Assembly: GCA_032988165.1 (NCBI GenBank)
Contig: JANTQF010000401.1
Coordinates: 1 to 30,459, forward strand
Origin: Emmonsiellopsis sp. PD_33
Taxonomy: Eukaryota; Ascomycota; Eurotiomycetes; Onygenales; Ajellomycetaceae
Length of the DNA stretch: 30,459 nucleotides
Reading direction: 5' to 3'
The translations under genes were made by a program, and so were the position numbers. Under the pieces are notes generated by a model. That model saw nothing but the letters and a program-made list of their open reading frames with translations, was not told the DNA's origin and ran no database searches. Positions 1 to 9,592 of the stretch are shown here, piece after piece. Numbering within the stretch: position 1 is the stretch's first letter; every line of letters starts with the position of its first letter.

Positions 1-44
1 GAGATTATAAGAATATTTATATTAACTAGTTATTAACTAGTAAA

Positions 45-65
45 TAACTGGTAAAATACCAGTTA
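45..65. repeat. Perfect 9-bp inverted repeat
   Basis: TAACTGGTA at 45-53 and its reverse complement TACCAGTTA at 57-65 are separated by three bases. It lies in AT-rich DNA without a gene and has no evident function. Confidence 0.6.
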
Positions 66-142
66 AAATTTTATATGATATAATTAATAATTATTTAATT
101 TTAATTTTAGTATTCTTCATGTAATAGTTTGTATTAATAAGA

Positions 143-245
143 GGTCAGCTGACCATTTGACTGGTGCAGCACTAGGCCTTGCTTAACTTGGTCAGCTGAC
201 CCTGCCTAGCGCGGTCAGCCAACCAATTCTCATGGTCAGGTGAAC
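143..245. repeat. Cluster of four GGTCAGCTGACC-like motifs
   Basis: Two perfect copies of the palindrome GGTCAGCTGACC lie at 143-154 and 190-201. Two half-conserved copies, GGTCAGCCAACC at 213-224 and GGTCAGGTGAAC at 234-245, follow. They sit about 190-290 bp upstream of the TATA-like box of the next gene, so they could be binding sites for a dimeric regulator. They could equally be remnants of a transposon end. Confidence 0.5.
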
Positions 246-431
246 TGTACGCTCTCGCCCGTCCAACCTCACTCCATATCCAACTCCTGACAACATCCCA
301 TCTACCATTTACCCCTCACACTCACCTCGCCTCCTCCTCACTATCTATACCTAGCCTCCCATCCTGCAAGGAGAACTGTCCACCGGGATACTAATCTCGC
401 CCTCAAATGCCTCTCCGCATCCACCTAGCAG

Positions 432-438
432 TATAAAA
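432..438 (+). promoter_or_regulatory. TATA box of the claudin-like gene
   Basis: TATAAAA is a good TATA-box match. It would place transcription start near 460-475. Downstream of it the first ATG on the plus strand is at 667, which helps choose that start. Confidence 0.45.
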
Positions 439-666
439 CCCCCCTCGCCGCAAGCTGGCTGGCCGGCTGGACTACATCTCCCCCACTCCCAACCAATATC
501 GAATTCATAACTACAACATACAGCCCGTTCCACACAGACAAATCCACCGTGGACATCCATCTGGTGCCCGGGGGCGGGAGGAAGAACTACACCGGCTTCG
601 TCACCAAGACCATCGTCTACGTAGCGACGTTTTTTGTGTTTCTGGCCGGTAACTACCAACTAAACT

Positions 667-1428
667 ATGCCTGTTCTCCTTCACCAGTACTATACTATAC
701 AGACACGGCTAATGGAGTGGGTGTATGCAGCATTCGCCCTAACCCTCGCCTCCATCGCGTTGCCGAGATGGGTCAGCTCGCATAGGGGCTCGGTATGTCT
801 TCCCCTCCCCCCCCCCCTTTTTACTACATACCCAAACCTAACACATCAAGCCCTCCGGCGTCTCCTACGGCCTCCACCGCCGCTGCTTCACCCTCACCCA
901 CCCCCACTCGCAATCCTGCGAGCGCTTCCCGCAATACGACGACTGCCAGGGCTCCAACAACCGCTACTTCTGCTCCATGTGGCGCTCCATCGGGTTCCTC
1001 ATGTCGTTCGCCGTCGTGCTCGAGGGGATGACGCTGATCACGTACCTGGTTATATTACTGGGCGGGAAGCAAGCGAGGGAGAATGGGTGGAGGGTGTTGG
1101 CGCTGTTGTTGGTGGTGGTGGGGGTGGTGCAGTGTGCGGGGATGGGGTTGGTTGTATGTAACTCCCCCCCTTCCTTTTTGTTTCTGTAGTTCGATGAACA
1201 CTGGCTAATTAATGGTAATGGTAATTGCAGTCGTACCTCGTTGAGAATGATGATCGCTTCTTTCTTGGTTGGAAACTTGATGACTCGTGGATTATGTGCA
1301 CGGTTAGCTGGTGTCTGGCGCTGCTAGGTGCGGTGGCTGTTGTGGTGGCTGCGCGCGTGCTGCCGGCTGAGGGCGGGTATGAGTTGATTGCGGATTATAA
1401 TGAGGGGACGGGTGAGGTGTATGGTTGA
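667..1428 (+). CDS. Claudin-like four-helix fungal membrane protein (3 exons)
   Basis: The likely exons are 667-792, 851-1153 and 1231-1428. Both introns (793-850 and 1154-1230) begin GTATGT, end AG and fall between codons, giving 208 aa. Helix 1 is MEWVYAAFALTLASIAL. A cysteine-rich outer loop follows (YGLHRRC ... CERF ... YDDC ... FCSMW), then helices 2 and 3 (SIGFLMSFAVVLEGMTLITY and VLALLLVVVGVVQCAGMGLV), a short loop and helix 4 (VSWCLALLGAVAVVVAARVL) with a charged tail. W...GL..C...C after helix 1 resembles the claudin/PMP22 signature and fungal claudin-like proteins. The 5' end is uncertain: an open frame from 549 has GTG, not ATG, in a strong start context (CACCGTGGAC), and could join by a 621-687 intron (GTAGCG...CAG). 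Role unknown, presumably plasma membrane. The coding strand is C-rich early and G-rich late. Confidence 0.7.
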
Positions 1429-1845
1429 GGGGGTGTAATATTTAATTCGGGGGTATATAATTTGTACTAGGGTGGGCTATTGCTGTTTGTTGTCGGTGCT
1501 ATTACTGTGTTTATTTATTCCCCTATTGCTTGTTTGTTACGCTGACATCTCTGGCGCGCTTTTCGATATGGAACCCCCTCAGTCAACCAATCAATATGTA
1601 TTGTCACCAGATGAGAATATAATGAGAAATAAATAAATAATCATACATACATACATACATACAACCTAATTAATCACTTAGGGCTAGTTTCGACATTAAA
1701 AGCAAATATCTCCTCTCGTTGGTGATGAACTCAATTAAGATAGCCAAGTTTGCATTAGTGACAAGAAATTGCAAGGAAAAACATGGCATAACATGGCATA
1801 AGGCGCGCTGGAGGAAAAGGAGCCGATTGGGAAACTAGATTAAGA
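1429..1845. other. Convergent 3' intergenic region
   Basis: This holds the 3' ends of the claudin-like gene (plus strand) and of the Prp24 gene (minus strand). It contains AT-rich stretches with AATAAATAAA-type polyadenylation-like sequence near 1630 and a CATA microsatellite. I see no gene. Confidence 0.6.
1642..1662. repeat. CATA tetranucleotide microsatellite
   Basis: There are about five consecutive CATA units. It is a simple sequence repeat in the 3' intergenic region, with no other signal. Confidence 0.85.
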
Positions 1846-4800
1846 TTAACCTTGCTTCTGCTGCTCCTGGCTTTTCGACGCCAACATCGCCCGGAAGTCA
1901 TCGTTACTCTTTTTCACCTGCCCACTGGCTGGTTCTTCTGACTTCTTCTCACGCGGCATCGAACTGGCCACGGCGCCTCCTCTCTTCACGCCTAGCCCGC
2001 CTCGCCGGCCCGAACCAGGCTGGGTAGGCCGTTTGATCGGCCCCGGCTGGACCATCATCTGCCCGGCTGCGACGGTGGATTTACCCTTCTGCTTCCCAAC
2101 CTGGATCCGATCCGTTTTGTGCTCCGAAGGTTGTTTGAGCATTTCAGACACGGCGCCGACACGGACACGGCGACCTGGGACGATCTCACGCCCTTCGAGA
2201 CCCAGTGAGGCCTTTCCCGCGTCGTTGATGTCTAGAAACTCGACGATGGCGCCCTGGTGGTCTGGTCGGAGGATTATCTTCACGAGCGGGCCATACGGCG
2301 AAACTAGCTCTTGAATGCGCGAGTCATTGACGGTGTCGGGTATGTTCATGAGGCCGAGGGTGCGGAGGTGTTTGTCGCCGCTGGGACGGTCTGTCGTTTG
2401 CACGGATGAGGGGCTGGCGCCGTTGGCTTCGACGGAGGGAGATTTCGACCGGTTAATGCGTGAGATTATGGTAGTAGCTTGCCGTTTGGCCGTTGTGGGC
2501 GTGGAAATATGGACATGCAGTGGACGAGATCGAAACAGCTGCTCATTCATAGCAAGGGCGGCAGTGGCCGCCTCTTTAGTCTTAAAAACGACAAATCCAA
2601 ACCCCTTGCTGCCGCCATCGGCCTTGGTCGGAATTCTCGCAGTCTCGACATCGCCGTACTCTGCAAAAAGTTCCTTAAGGTCCTTTTCGGTAGCTTTCCA
2701 GTCGAGGTTCGAAACGTGGATTTCCCTTCCCTCTTCCATCGGCCCGGTCCGGTCCTGCCGTCGCGATGGATCCGAGATCTTAGCGACCAGATTCAGCTTC
2801 TGGCCAACCGGCTTATCGTTCAGTTCTGTTGCTGCATGAGCCGCGCCGGAGCTTTCGAATTGAACATAGCAAAAACGTCGATGCGTGTTGTATTTGAGCG
2901 ACGGGAACCTGATGTCGACGATTTCGCCGTACTAGGATAACATTAGCACTTAGATCTACTACGTCAAGGTAAGATGACTTTACCGGACTGAAAAGATCGC
3001 GAACATACGCTTCATCAGCAGTGGGAGGGAAATTCGTCACAAACAAAGTTGATTCCGTCCTGATTTGAACAGAAATAGTCTGACCATCCATAGTCTTCTG
3101 GTCGCGCGTCTGCGCCGAGAGAGCGTCTTCTTTCGAGTCGAACTCGACAACGGCATTAGGGTAGTCGTCTTTCTGGGGGAGGATTTTCAACGAGTTGATT
3201 TTGCCGCACTATGATCATTAGCAGATGCCAAGTAAATTCCGAAAAGAAGACTTACATCTCTAAAGAACTGCCTTATCCGAGTCACACTGACTTCCGGAGG
3301 CAAGTTCTTCACAACAACAGTGGAATTCTCTCGGTCTCTCTTCAAAACTGGCCCCGGTTCCTCTCCCTTGGGCTTCTTGCTTATAGAGCCATTGACATCC
3401 ACTTCTTCACGTTTCCGCTTTCCACCGTGAGGCGATCTCTCATGATCGACTTCGGGAGGGGCATGTAGTATAGGCTCAGCTGGGACAGGTTGTTGCTGTT
3501 GCGCAGCCTGTAAAGCCTCTTCTTCCCGTCTTTTCGCCACCACCTTCATCATCTTGCGAATTTCAACAAGAGCAATCTGGTATTCGTCTGCATCCTCGTA
3601 ATGCTCGCAGTGGGTGATGTAAGTCGACATAATCTTCTCTGGCCAATCGAGATCGGGCCTTTGCAGGCCTCGCTTCAGCACAGCGGTGGCTAGGCACGGG
3701 TTCGGGGTTTTTCGCGCAGCACTCGCGCTGCCGTCTGATTGGGTGAATTTGCTCCAGGCGAGAAGTTCCCATGTATAATACATCATCCAGAACTCGTAGC
3801 TATGTCCGTGTCGATCCACAAGGCCTTTGAACGTTTCCCGGGCGCTATCCCAGCTGCCGCTTTCACTTAGGTAACGGATATAGATGCGCTCCAGGCGGAA
3901 TAGCGGGTCGTTCGGCACCGCTTTGTCATCCTTCTCGCCGATCTCTTGTATACTTTCAATCGCCGATCGGATTCCAACTTCCGCAACATCCAAGTCTTCA
4001 TCGGTAGAATCAGGCTGGAAAGCTCGTCGACGTAGGTAGCTGCACCAGGTGGTGTGTACTTTAATAACTTCGTCGATACCCCCGGTATCCAGCAGGCCGG
4101 TCCGGGTTGCCTTGTGTTTGATGTCTGCGATCTGAGTAAACGAACGGCCGTCGCGCTCTGCGCTGAGGATGTGCTGCGACCAGAGAGAGCCGGACCACGG
4201 GCAGTGTCGAGTGGCACGTTCGAGAGCTGGGATGGACGAGATCCGAGGACCGCGTTCCATAGATTCCTCGACGAGGAACATGACGTATTCCTCCCAAAAG
4301 CTGACGTCGGTCGGGAAGCGTAGTACGGCGCGTTGGTAAAGGGCGGAGATGAGGTTGAAGAAGGTGAAATGGTCTTTGCGGCGGGGCTGCGCCTGCTCTG
4401 ATTGAATATACGCAACAAATAGGTTCCACTCGGTTGCGCTGTCTCCAGTCTCCACGGCCCGTCGAATCTCCGTTTCTCGGACCTCCCGAGCATTCCACAG
4501 CGCCTTGGCCTCTGCGGCCTGCTTTGTCATCTCGACCATAACCTCTTCGTATTTATGGTTGTAATATCTAGAGATAAAATTCGAGTACATCTGAAAGGTA
4601 TTGTCCCAGTTCATATGCGGTACTTGAAGACGATTGACAAACAGGTCGTTTACATGGGCGAGCTTTTGCTGCGATGGCTGGTTTCCTACGTCCTGCACCA
4701 TGAGATCGAGGAAGCGGTCCCAGACCAGATGGCTATCGTTGATCCTCCAGTTTGTAGCTTCGGCAGCCTCCCGCCAGGTATCTAGCACAGATTGCCAGGT

Positions 4801-5790
4801 GAAGGCTTCGCGGGCGACCAGTTTATCCTCCTCAGACATACCATCTCCAGACGCGGAGTTGTACAGGTATAGCATCCACTCGCCAAAGATAATCCACAGC
4901 TTCGTGCTGCCGTATTCCTCGTCCACCGAGCGCCGACATAGGTTCATCACTTCGCACCGCTCCTCCACGGTCCGGGCCAATACGCTCTCGTCCTGGATCC
5001 ACTCCGCCCAAAGGTCTTCCCCAATGGCCAATAGGCTGTCGAGGTCCTCGCGCGCGGCGCGCAGGTCGGGGAACACATCGTAGGTGTGGGGATCACCGCG
5101 CGAGTCGGGCGAGGAGGGAGGATATACATGGTTGACGAAGCCTTGATGGAGCAGACGAATAAACTTGACGCGTGATTCGTAGGCATGGCGGTTGCGCTGG
5201 ATGTCAGTGTACAATTCCGTAGCCAGCTGCTGCATCTCGGGGGCCAATGAAGAATTTTTAAAGTCCCGTCTGTGGGCGTCCTTTAGACCGTCGGCCATCT
5301 CAAACGCCGGCCGGGGGGTGGCATAATTGTGTTGAATGGGCTGGACAGTGGGATATAGGACAGATGGAGACATCTGGCTTTCGGGATTCCTTCTCGTCGT
5401 AGTCGTCGTGGTCGTAGTATTTGGACGTGGGGGCTGGTGGTGCTGCATGGCGGCGAGGTCGGCCAGGGTGTCCATGCCAGGCGTGGAGGCCTGTCTGGTG
5501 GGCTGCAGCTCGCTGGATGGGGGGGTGCCCGTGGCGGTGCCGGGGACGGGGACGGGGACGACGCTCGGGGGCATGGCCTGCGGAGAGGGATCGCGCAGGC
5601 CGGGGGTCAGCACCTGGTGGACGAGGGGCGACGAGGTCATGGCGGGCCTGGTGGAACTTGACCGCGGCTTGTGGAAGTTCTTGTGAGGAGAGGCGGAGGG
5701 GGGCGGCACGGGAGTGGCCTGGCCGGAGGGGGAGTCCTGGGGCGAGAGGAGGGAGTTGATATCCATGACGGCGGGAGAAGGCTGAGACAC
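1846..5790 (-). CDS. prp24: U4/U6 snRNP recycling factor Prp24/SART3
   Basis: Three exons (5790-3256, 3208-2984, 2931-1846) joined by 47- and 52-bp introns with GTAAG/GTAAA donors give 1281 aa with all frames in phase. Residues 1-180 are Pro/Ser/Thr-rich with a run of threonines. About 190-770 is helical and Trp/Tyr-rich, as expected for HAT repeats (for example LWIIFGEWMLYLYN, SFWEEYVMFLVEE). A basic stretch (KRKREE) near 800 suggests nuclear entry. Four RRMs follow at about 823-895, 899-972, 990-1063 (RNP1 KGFGFVVF, RNP2 IHVSNL) and 1109-1181. The C-terminus has KSNDDFRAML, very like the Prp24 LSm-binding tail. The family anneals U4 to U6 snRNA and recycles the spliceosomal di-snRNP in the nucleus. 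HAT repeats are the metazoan/filamentous-fungal SART3 form; yeast Prp24 lacks them. Translation could also start at the ninth codon (MDINSLL, 5766). Confidence 0.93.
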
Positions 5791-7169
5791 GCAGGGACTG
5801 GGATGGATAGCGGGAGCAACACAAGCGGGCAGCAGGGCACGGGAGCAGACGAGCGAGCTGTGTGATTGGAGAGAAGCAAGCGGCCAGCGGGCGGGCTCAG
5901 CGTCGGCGGCCAGGAGGGATCAAGCACGACTGGGGGGTAGAGGGCGGGTTGGGGACAGTTCCATTCCTCCGTCGAGCAGGGGAGAGACGTTCCTAAGGAG
6001 GTGGTGGAGGAGGGATAGAGGAGGGTGAGGAGGGTGACGGGGGTGACGGGGGAGGCAGAGGGCGACGGGGACAGGACAGGAAGCAGTGCAGAGGGAGGAG
6101 AGGAGAGGAGAGAAGAGGATAGGAGATGGGAGATAGGATAGATGGGAGAGTCGAGGTGGTGAGGCGTGAGGTTGAAGAAATGAAGTCGAGAATTGAAGTC
6201 GAGATGAGGTCGAAGTCGCTTCCAAAACAGGAAGGTGAGGCTCCAGTGGGAATGCTTACCTAAGCAGCTTCGACTTCATCGTCAATTTGTATGTATTCTC
6301 CTCCGTTTCTTCGTCCAGGATATCAAGATATCAGCTATGGGGCAGATATTCAAGTCCCAGCTACCCAGCTACGCGCGCTGACGATGAAACAAAGAGCGCC
6401 CGCAGACCCAAAAACCAGCCTGTCCCCGCGGTCCTGGGCGGGCTGATTGGGCGGCGCGCGGCTGCTTGGCTGGTTCACACCCCTATGATCTCCAGACTCC
6501 CAGATTTACGTGATATTGCGGTGGTATTCATGGATGCTTGACTATCTCTATCCACTGCTCAGCAGGTATCTACAGACAGCTCCCAGACCCTTCCATCCCT
6601 GCTGTCTCTTGGCCGTTCCAATCTATCTGCAACGCGAAGGGTCCTCTAAAAGGCTCTTCTTGGCCGAGGTGTGGTTCGCGCGCTTACATTTATATTTGCC
6701 TGAAGGCGCTACTAACTAAGAACTGTTTAGTTTCTTCGTAACTTATTTCAACACCGATTTATTCTGAATGGGCTGTTCTTTCGAATTCTCGATTTTCCTG
6801 GACATTGCATGCCAAGCGCAGTATGCCCAGAACCTAATATTCATCCACAAAGAAATATCTACTTCCATATTCCGTACCATGCCATACCCCATGCTAAGCA
6901 GGACGATGCTCCTAACCAAGCCCACCAGCATTGGGGTACATAGTGGCACGATGCTGAGGCTGGATTCTAGAATACGAGATGCCACGGCGGCGAGCCGGCT
7001 AACCGCAGAGCCGTACGAACCCCATCAAGATCACAAGAAGGATCACCTTATTATTGTGGAGGTCGCCTATGTGGCTTATTATATCCCCGATACTTCCCCT
7101 CTTGAGATCACAAAGATTCCAAACCTCTGCCCTGATCTATGCCAGCTAACCCCATAACCACACCGCACA
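5791..7169. promoter_or_regulatory. Divergent promoter region between Prp24 and F-box genes
   Basis: This 1.4 kb separates the divergent starts at 5790 (minus) and 7170 (plus). From 5850 to 6240 the plus strand is almost pure purine (GAGG/GGAGA runs), so the Prp24 side has the CT-rich promoter and leader common in moulds. The remainder (6240-7169) has ordinary composition. Short open frames here have no recognisable protein composition and I do not call them genes. Confidence 0.6.
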
Positions 7170-8603
7170 ATGCCCCTCGCCGCCCTCCCCCACGAACTCC
7201 TCCTCCACATATCCACTAGTATAACATCCCCGGAAGACCTCAACGCCCTCGCCCGCACCTCCAGCGCCCTACACGCCCTCGTAAACCCACTTGTCTACGG
7301 CAAGGGCACCAAAGGCAAGGCGCCGGCAGTATGGTGGGCCGTGGAAAACGGGCGGCCGAGAACGCTGCAGCTGTGTCTGGACGCTGGTTTCAAGCTCTGG
7401 CAGATCCGGAGGAAGTCCAATGTGGGCGGAGGCGGGCTGTTCCATGCCATCGTCAGCGAGGACCGGGGATATGAATTCGAAGCGGATGACGATGATGACA
7501 TGGATGACGATGATGACATGGATATGGACCTTGACGGCGTCGTCCGCCTCCTAACCGCCCACGGCGCCCCCATCGACTCACGCAACGCCGCCGGCCAAAC
7601 CCCCCTCTCCCTCGCAATCACCACCAACGACACCCGCGCCATCTGGGCCCTCCTCCACGGCGGTGCCTCCCTCGACACCCCGCCCACCCTCCTCCACCTC
7701 GCAATAGCCGCTTACATCTCCCTCCCCATCCTCACCCACCTCCTCGACCACGGCCTAACCCCCTTCCTCAACACCCGCGACGCCAACCACCTCACCCCCC
7801 TCCACCACGCCGCCAACAAGCCCACCCCACACGCCGAGGCCCTCATCACCCTCCTCCTCTCCCGCGGCGCAGACCTCACCACCACCACCGACCCAGACTA
7901 CGGCACCACCCTCCTCCACAACCTCACACACACCCAAACCCACCTCATCCCTTTCCTCACCCAACCCCCCTGCAACTTAGACATCAACACCCGCGACTCC
8001 ACCGGCCAAACCCCCATGCACTCCGCGGCCCGCGACGGCGACGAGACCGTAATCCGCGCCCTCGCGGCCGCTGGCGCGGACGTCAACGCGCGCGACGACC
8101 GCGGCATGACGCCGCTGCATTGGATCCTGTGGGCGTGCGGGCGGCCGGCGCCGGATAACTGGGTGATGCCTGCGCTGCAGGCGCTAGTGGGGGTGGGTGC
8201 GGATGTGGGGGCGCGGAATGAGGCGGGGGAGTCGGTGGTTCATCTGGGTGTGCAGGGGGGTCGGGATGAGGATGTGTTTGGGTATGTGTTGGGGTTGGAG
8301 GGGGTGGAGGTTGATGGGGTAGATGGGAGGGGGTGGACGGGGTTGCATTGCGCTGCTGGGGATGGGTGGGGGATGGTGAGGTTCTTGGCTAGGTTTGGGG
8401 CGGATGTAAGGCGTAAGACGGGGGATGAGGGGAGGCAGACGGCGTTGCATATTTTTGCGGAGACGGGGGATTATGAGCCGGAGTTTTTGGGGTGGTTGAT
8501 TGAGTCTGGATTGGATGTGCATGAGGTTGATGGGAGGGGGGTTAGTGCGTATGAGTATTTGAGGAGGAAGGGGATGTTGGGGATGTTGCCGGGGGAGGAA
8601 TAG
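7170..8603 (+). CDS. F-box and ankyrin-repeat protein
   Basis: A single exon encodes 477 aa. The N-terminus (about 3-45, LAALPHELLLHISTSI ... LNALARTSSALHALVNP) is a typical F-box, the part that binds Skp1 in SCF ubiquitin ligases. Residues 103-120 form an Asp/Met-rich acidic tract coded by a GATGAC repeat. From about 135 to 465 there are ankyrin repeats (GQTPLSLAI, TPLHHAA, GQTPMHSAARDGDETVIRAL, GMTPLHWIL, GWTGLHCAA, QTALHIFAETG), a substrate-binding surface. By family logic it is a substrate adaptor of a ubiquitin ligase; the target is unknown. Such F-box/ankyrin genes are numerous in moulds. The coding strand is C-rich to about 8050 and sharply G-rich after about 8150. Confidence 0.9.
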   Translation: MPLAALPHELLLHISTSITSPEDLNALARTSSALHALVNPLVYGKGTKGKAPAVWWAVENGRPRTLQLCLDAGFKLWQIRRKSNVGGGGLFHAIVSEDRGYEFEADDDDDMDDDDDMDMDLDGVVRLLTAHGAPIDSRNAAGQTPLSLAITTNDTRAIWALLHGGASLDTPPTLLHLAIAAYISLPILTHLLDHGLTPFLNTRDANHLTPLHHAANKPTPHAEALITLLLSRGADLTTTTDPDYGTTLLHNLTHTQTHLIPFLTQPPCNLDINTRDSTGQTPMHSAARDGDETVIRALAAAGADVNARDDRGMTPLHWILWACGRPAPDNWVMPALQALVGVGADVGARNEAGESVVHLGVQGGRDEDVFGYVLGLEGVEVDGVDGRGWTGLHCAAGDGWGMVRFLARFGADVRRKTGDEGRQTALHIFAETGDYEPEFLGWLIESGLDVHEVDGRGVSAYEYLRRKGMLGMLPGEE

Positions 8604-8638
8604 AAAGAGAAGAAAACATGTTAAACATCCCGTTGATA

Positions 8639-8823
8639 GAAACACAATTTATTGATTTATCGGCGTAGCAGGAAAAAAAGAATAAACTGTTGGGCGTGGC
8701 CCTGACTAGGTACGTGGCTGCAGACCACATATATCGTCAGCTCCCTAGCTAGCGCTCTCAATACAACCAACCTTCTCCCTCCAACAGAAACACAGTGGAT
8801 TGATTTAACTTATCGGCGTAACA
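8639..8823. repeat. Diverged 32-37 bp direct repeat behind the F-box gene
   Basis: The segments 8639-8670 and 8787-8823 both read GAAACACA, then ATTGATTTA, then TATCGGCGTA and CA, with one short insertion in the second copy. Each is followed by an A-rich stretch. They lie just behind the F-box gene, so a duplicated 3' UTR piece is the simplest reading. Confidence 0.6.
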
Positions 8824-8828
8824 AAAAC

Positions 8829-8868
8829 AAAAAAAAAAAAAGAAGAAGAAGAAGAAGAAGAAGAAGAA
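8829..8868. repeat. Poly-A and AAG microsatellite
   Basis: A run of 13 A (8829-8841) passes into about nine AAG units ending near 8868. It is a simple repeat in intergenic DNA. Confidence 0.9.
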
Positions 8869-8953
8869 TGAATTCATAATAAGAATAATCGTGCCTACGC
8901 GCAGCACCTCTCAGCATGCATCCTCAACAATTCCAAAAGTTGGGAGGGCAAGC

Positions 8954-9052
8954 TTAGTTACCATTTCCAAATTGAAATTGTGGTTCCATCGCACAAAGGA
9001 GGCTCAGTCCGACAAAGATCACTATGAGCAGCATAATGGATGATGCAATCAT
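8954..9052 (-). CDS. Possible membrane micropeptide, copy B
   Basis: This 32-aa ORF starts MIASSIMLLIVIFVGLSLL and ends CAMEPQFQFGNGN: one hydrophobic helix and a short aromatic/Gln tail. On its own it would be too short to believe. It is listed because it aligns without gaps to a second small ORF at 9410-9592 over the hydrophobic stretch and a shared LLCAMEP core. In the same frame an upstream ATG GAG at 9076 is followed at once by TAA, which aligns with the MEP start of copy A. So the copy may be a truncated relic. Function unknown; expression is unproven. Confidence 0.3.
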   Translation of the reverse strand: MIASSIMLLIVIFVGLSLLCAMEPQFQFGNGN

Positions 9053-9409
9053 AATGTAGACGGCGGTTTACTCCATCCTAGCTATAGCTGGTGATATGGG
9101 TTCAGTATCTGGTGAAGATGGCAATTCGGCTATGGGTACTCTGTAGATGATTTATTACCAATGGGTAAACAATGACCTTGTGATGAATCAATGATAAGCT
9201 TGTGATAGGTAAACAATGAGTTTGGAATAGGTAGATGAGGAGCTTCTGGTGGGTATCGATACACCGCTGATGGTTGATAATGAGTTGATAATGAGTGGGT
9301 GATCGGAGAGACATGAGCAAGATAATAACAATATGGAGTACAACAACAGCAAACAATCTCGAGAAGGAATCAATCACCACCTCCTCCCCCGCTGCCTTCC
9401 TTGTAAACC

Positions 9410-9592
9410 TCACCTGAGGGATAGCTTACCTTGGAACTGAAAACGGAAACGGGGCTCCATTGCACAGAGTAGGCTGCGCTATCTGGCCACTCAAGCAGGA
9501 ATATCAGAACACACATACGCAATGAGTTTGATAAGAATCACGAGCAAGATAATCAATACGGTTGTGGTAAAATGGATATTTTCAGGTTCCAT
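9410..9592 (-). CDS. Possible membrane micropeptide, copy A (2 exons)
   Basis: Exon 9592-9519 encodes MEPENIHFTTTV then a hydrophobic helix (LIILLVILIKLIA). A GTATGT...GCAG intron (9518-9474, 45 bp) leads in phase to exon 9473-9410, LLCAMEPRFRFQFQGKLSLR, giving 45 aa. Splicing creates LLCAMEP, which also occurs unspliced in the ORF at 8954-9052; that match is the main support. The ATG overlaps the stop of the upstream HQxxH gene by 11 bases, so translation would need its own transcript or reinitiation. It may instead be a relic of a 3' exon of that gene. No family is recognised. Confidence 0.3.

Larger units (their letters stand above)
1..430. other. AT-rich left flank, no gene seen
   Basis: The first 130 bases are strongly AT-rich and full of short direct and inverted repeats (ATTAACTAGT at 21-30 and again at 32-41). 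From about 140 the base composition becomes normal and a set of GGTCAGCTGACC-like motifs appears. No coding frame with plausible protein composition is present. The AT-rich part could be a decayed transposon or the edge of a low-GC block, but no transposase fragment is visible. Confidence 0.5.

Noticed and set aside
3187..3256. Two separate genes instead of one Prp24 gene
   Set aside because: Perfect GT-AG introns restore continuous RRMs across both junctions with phases matching, so the three frames are one gene.
5920..6225. Minus-strand open frame upstream of Prp24, rich in Ser/Leu/Pro
   Set aside because: It arises from the pyrimidine-rich promoter tract; low-complexity composition, no domain.
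6768..7157. Plus-strand open frame of 129 codons before the F-box gene
   Set aside because: No motif, no conserved composition, sits in the promoter region; chance frame.
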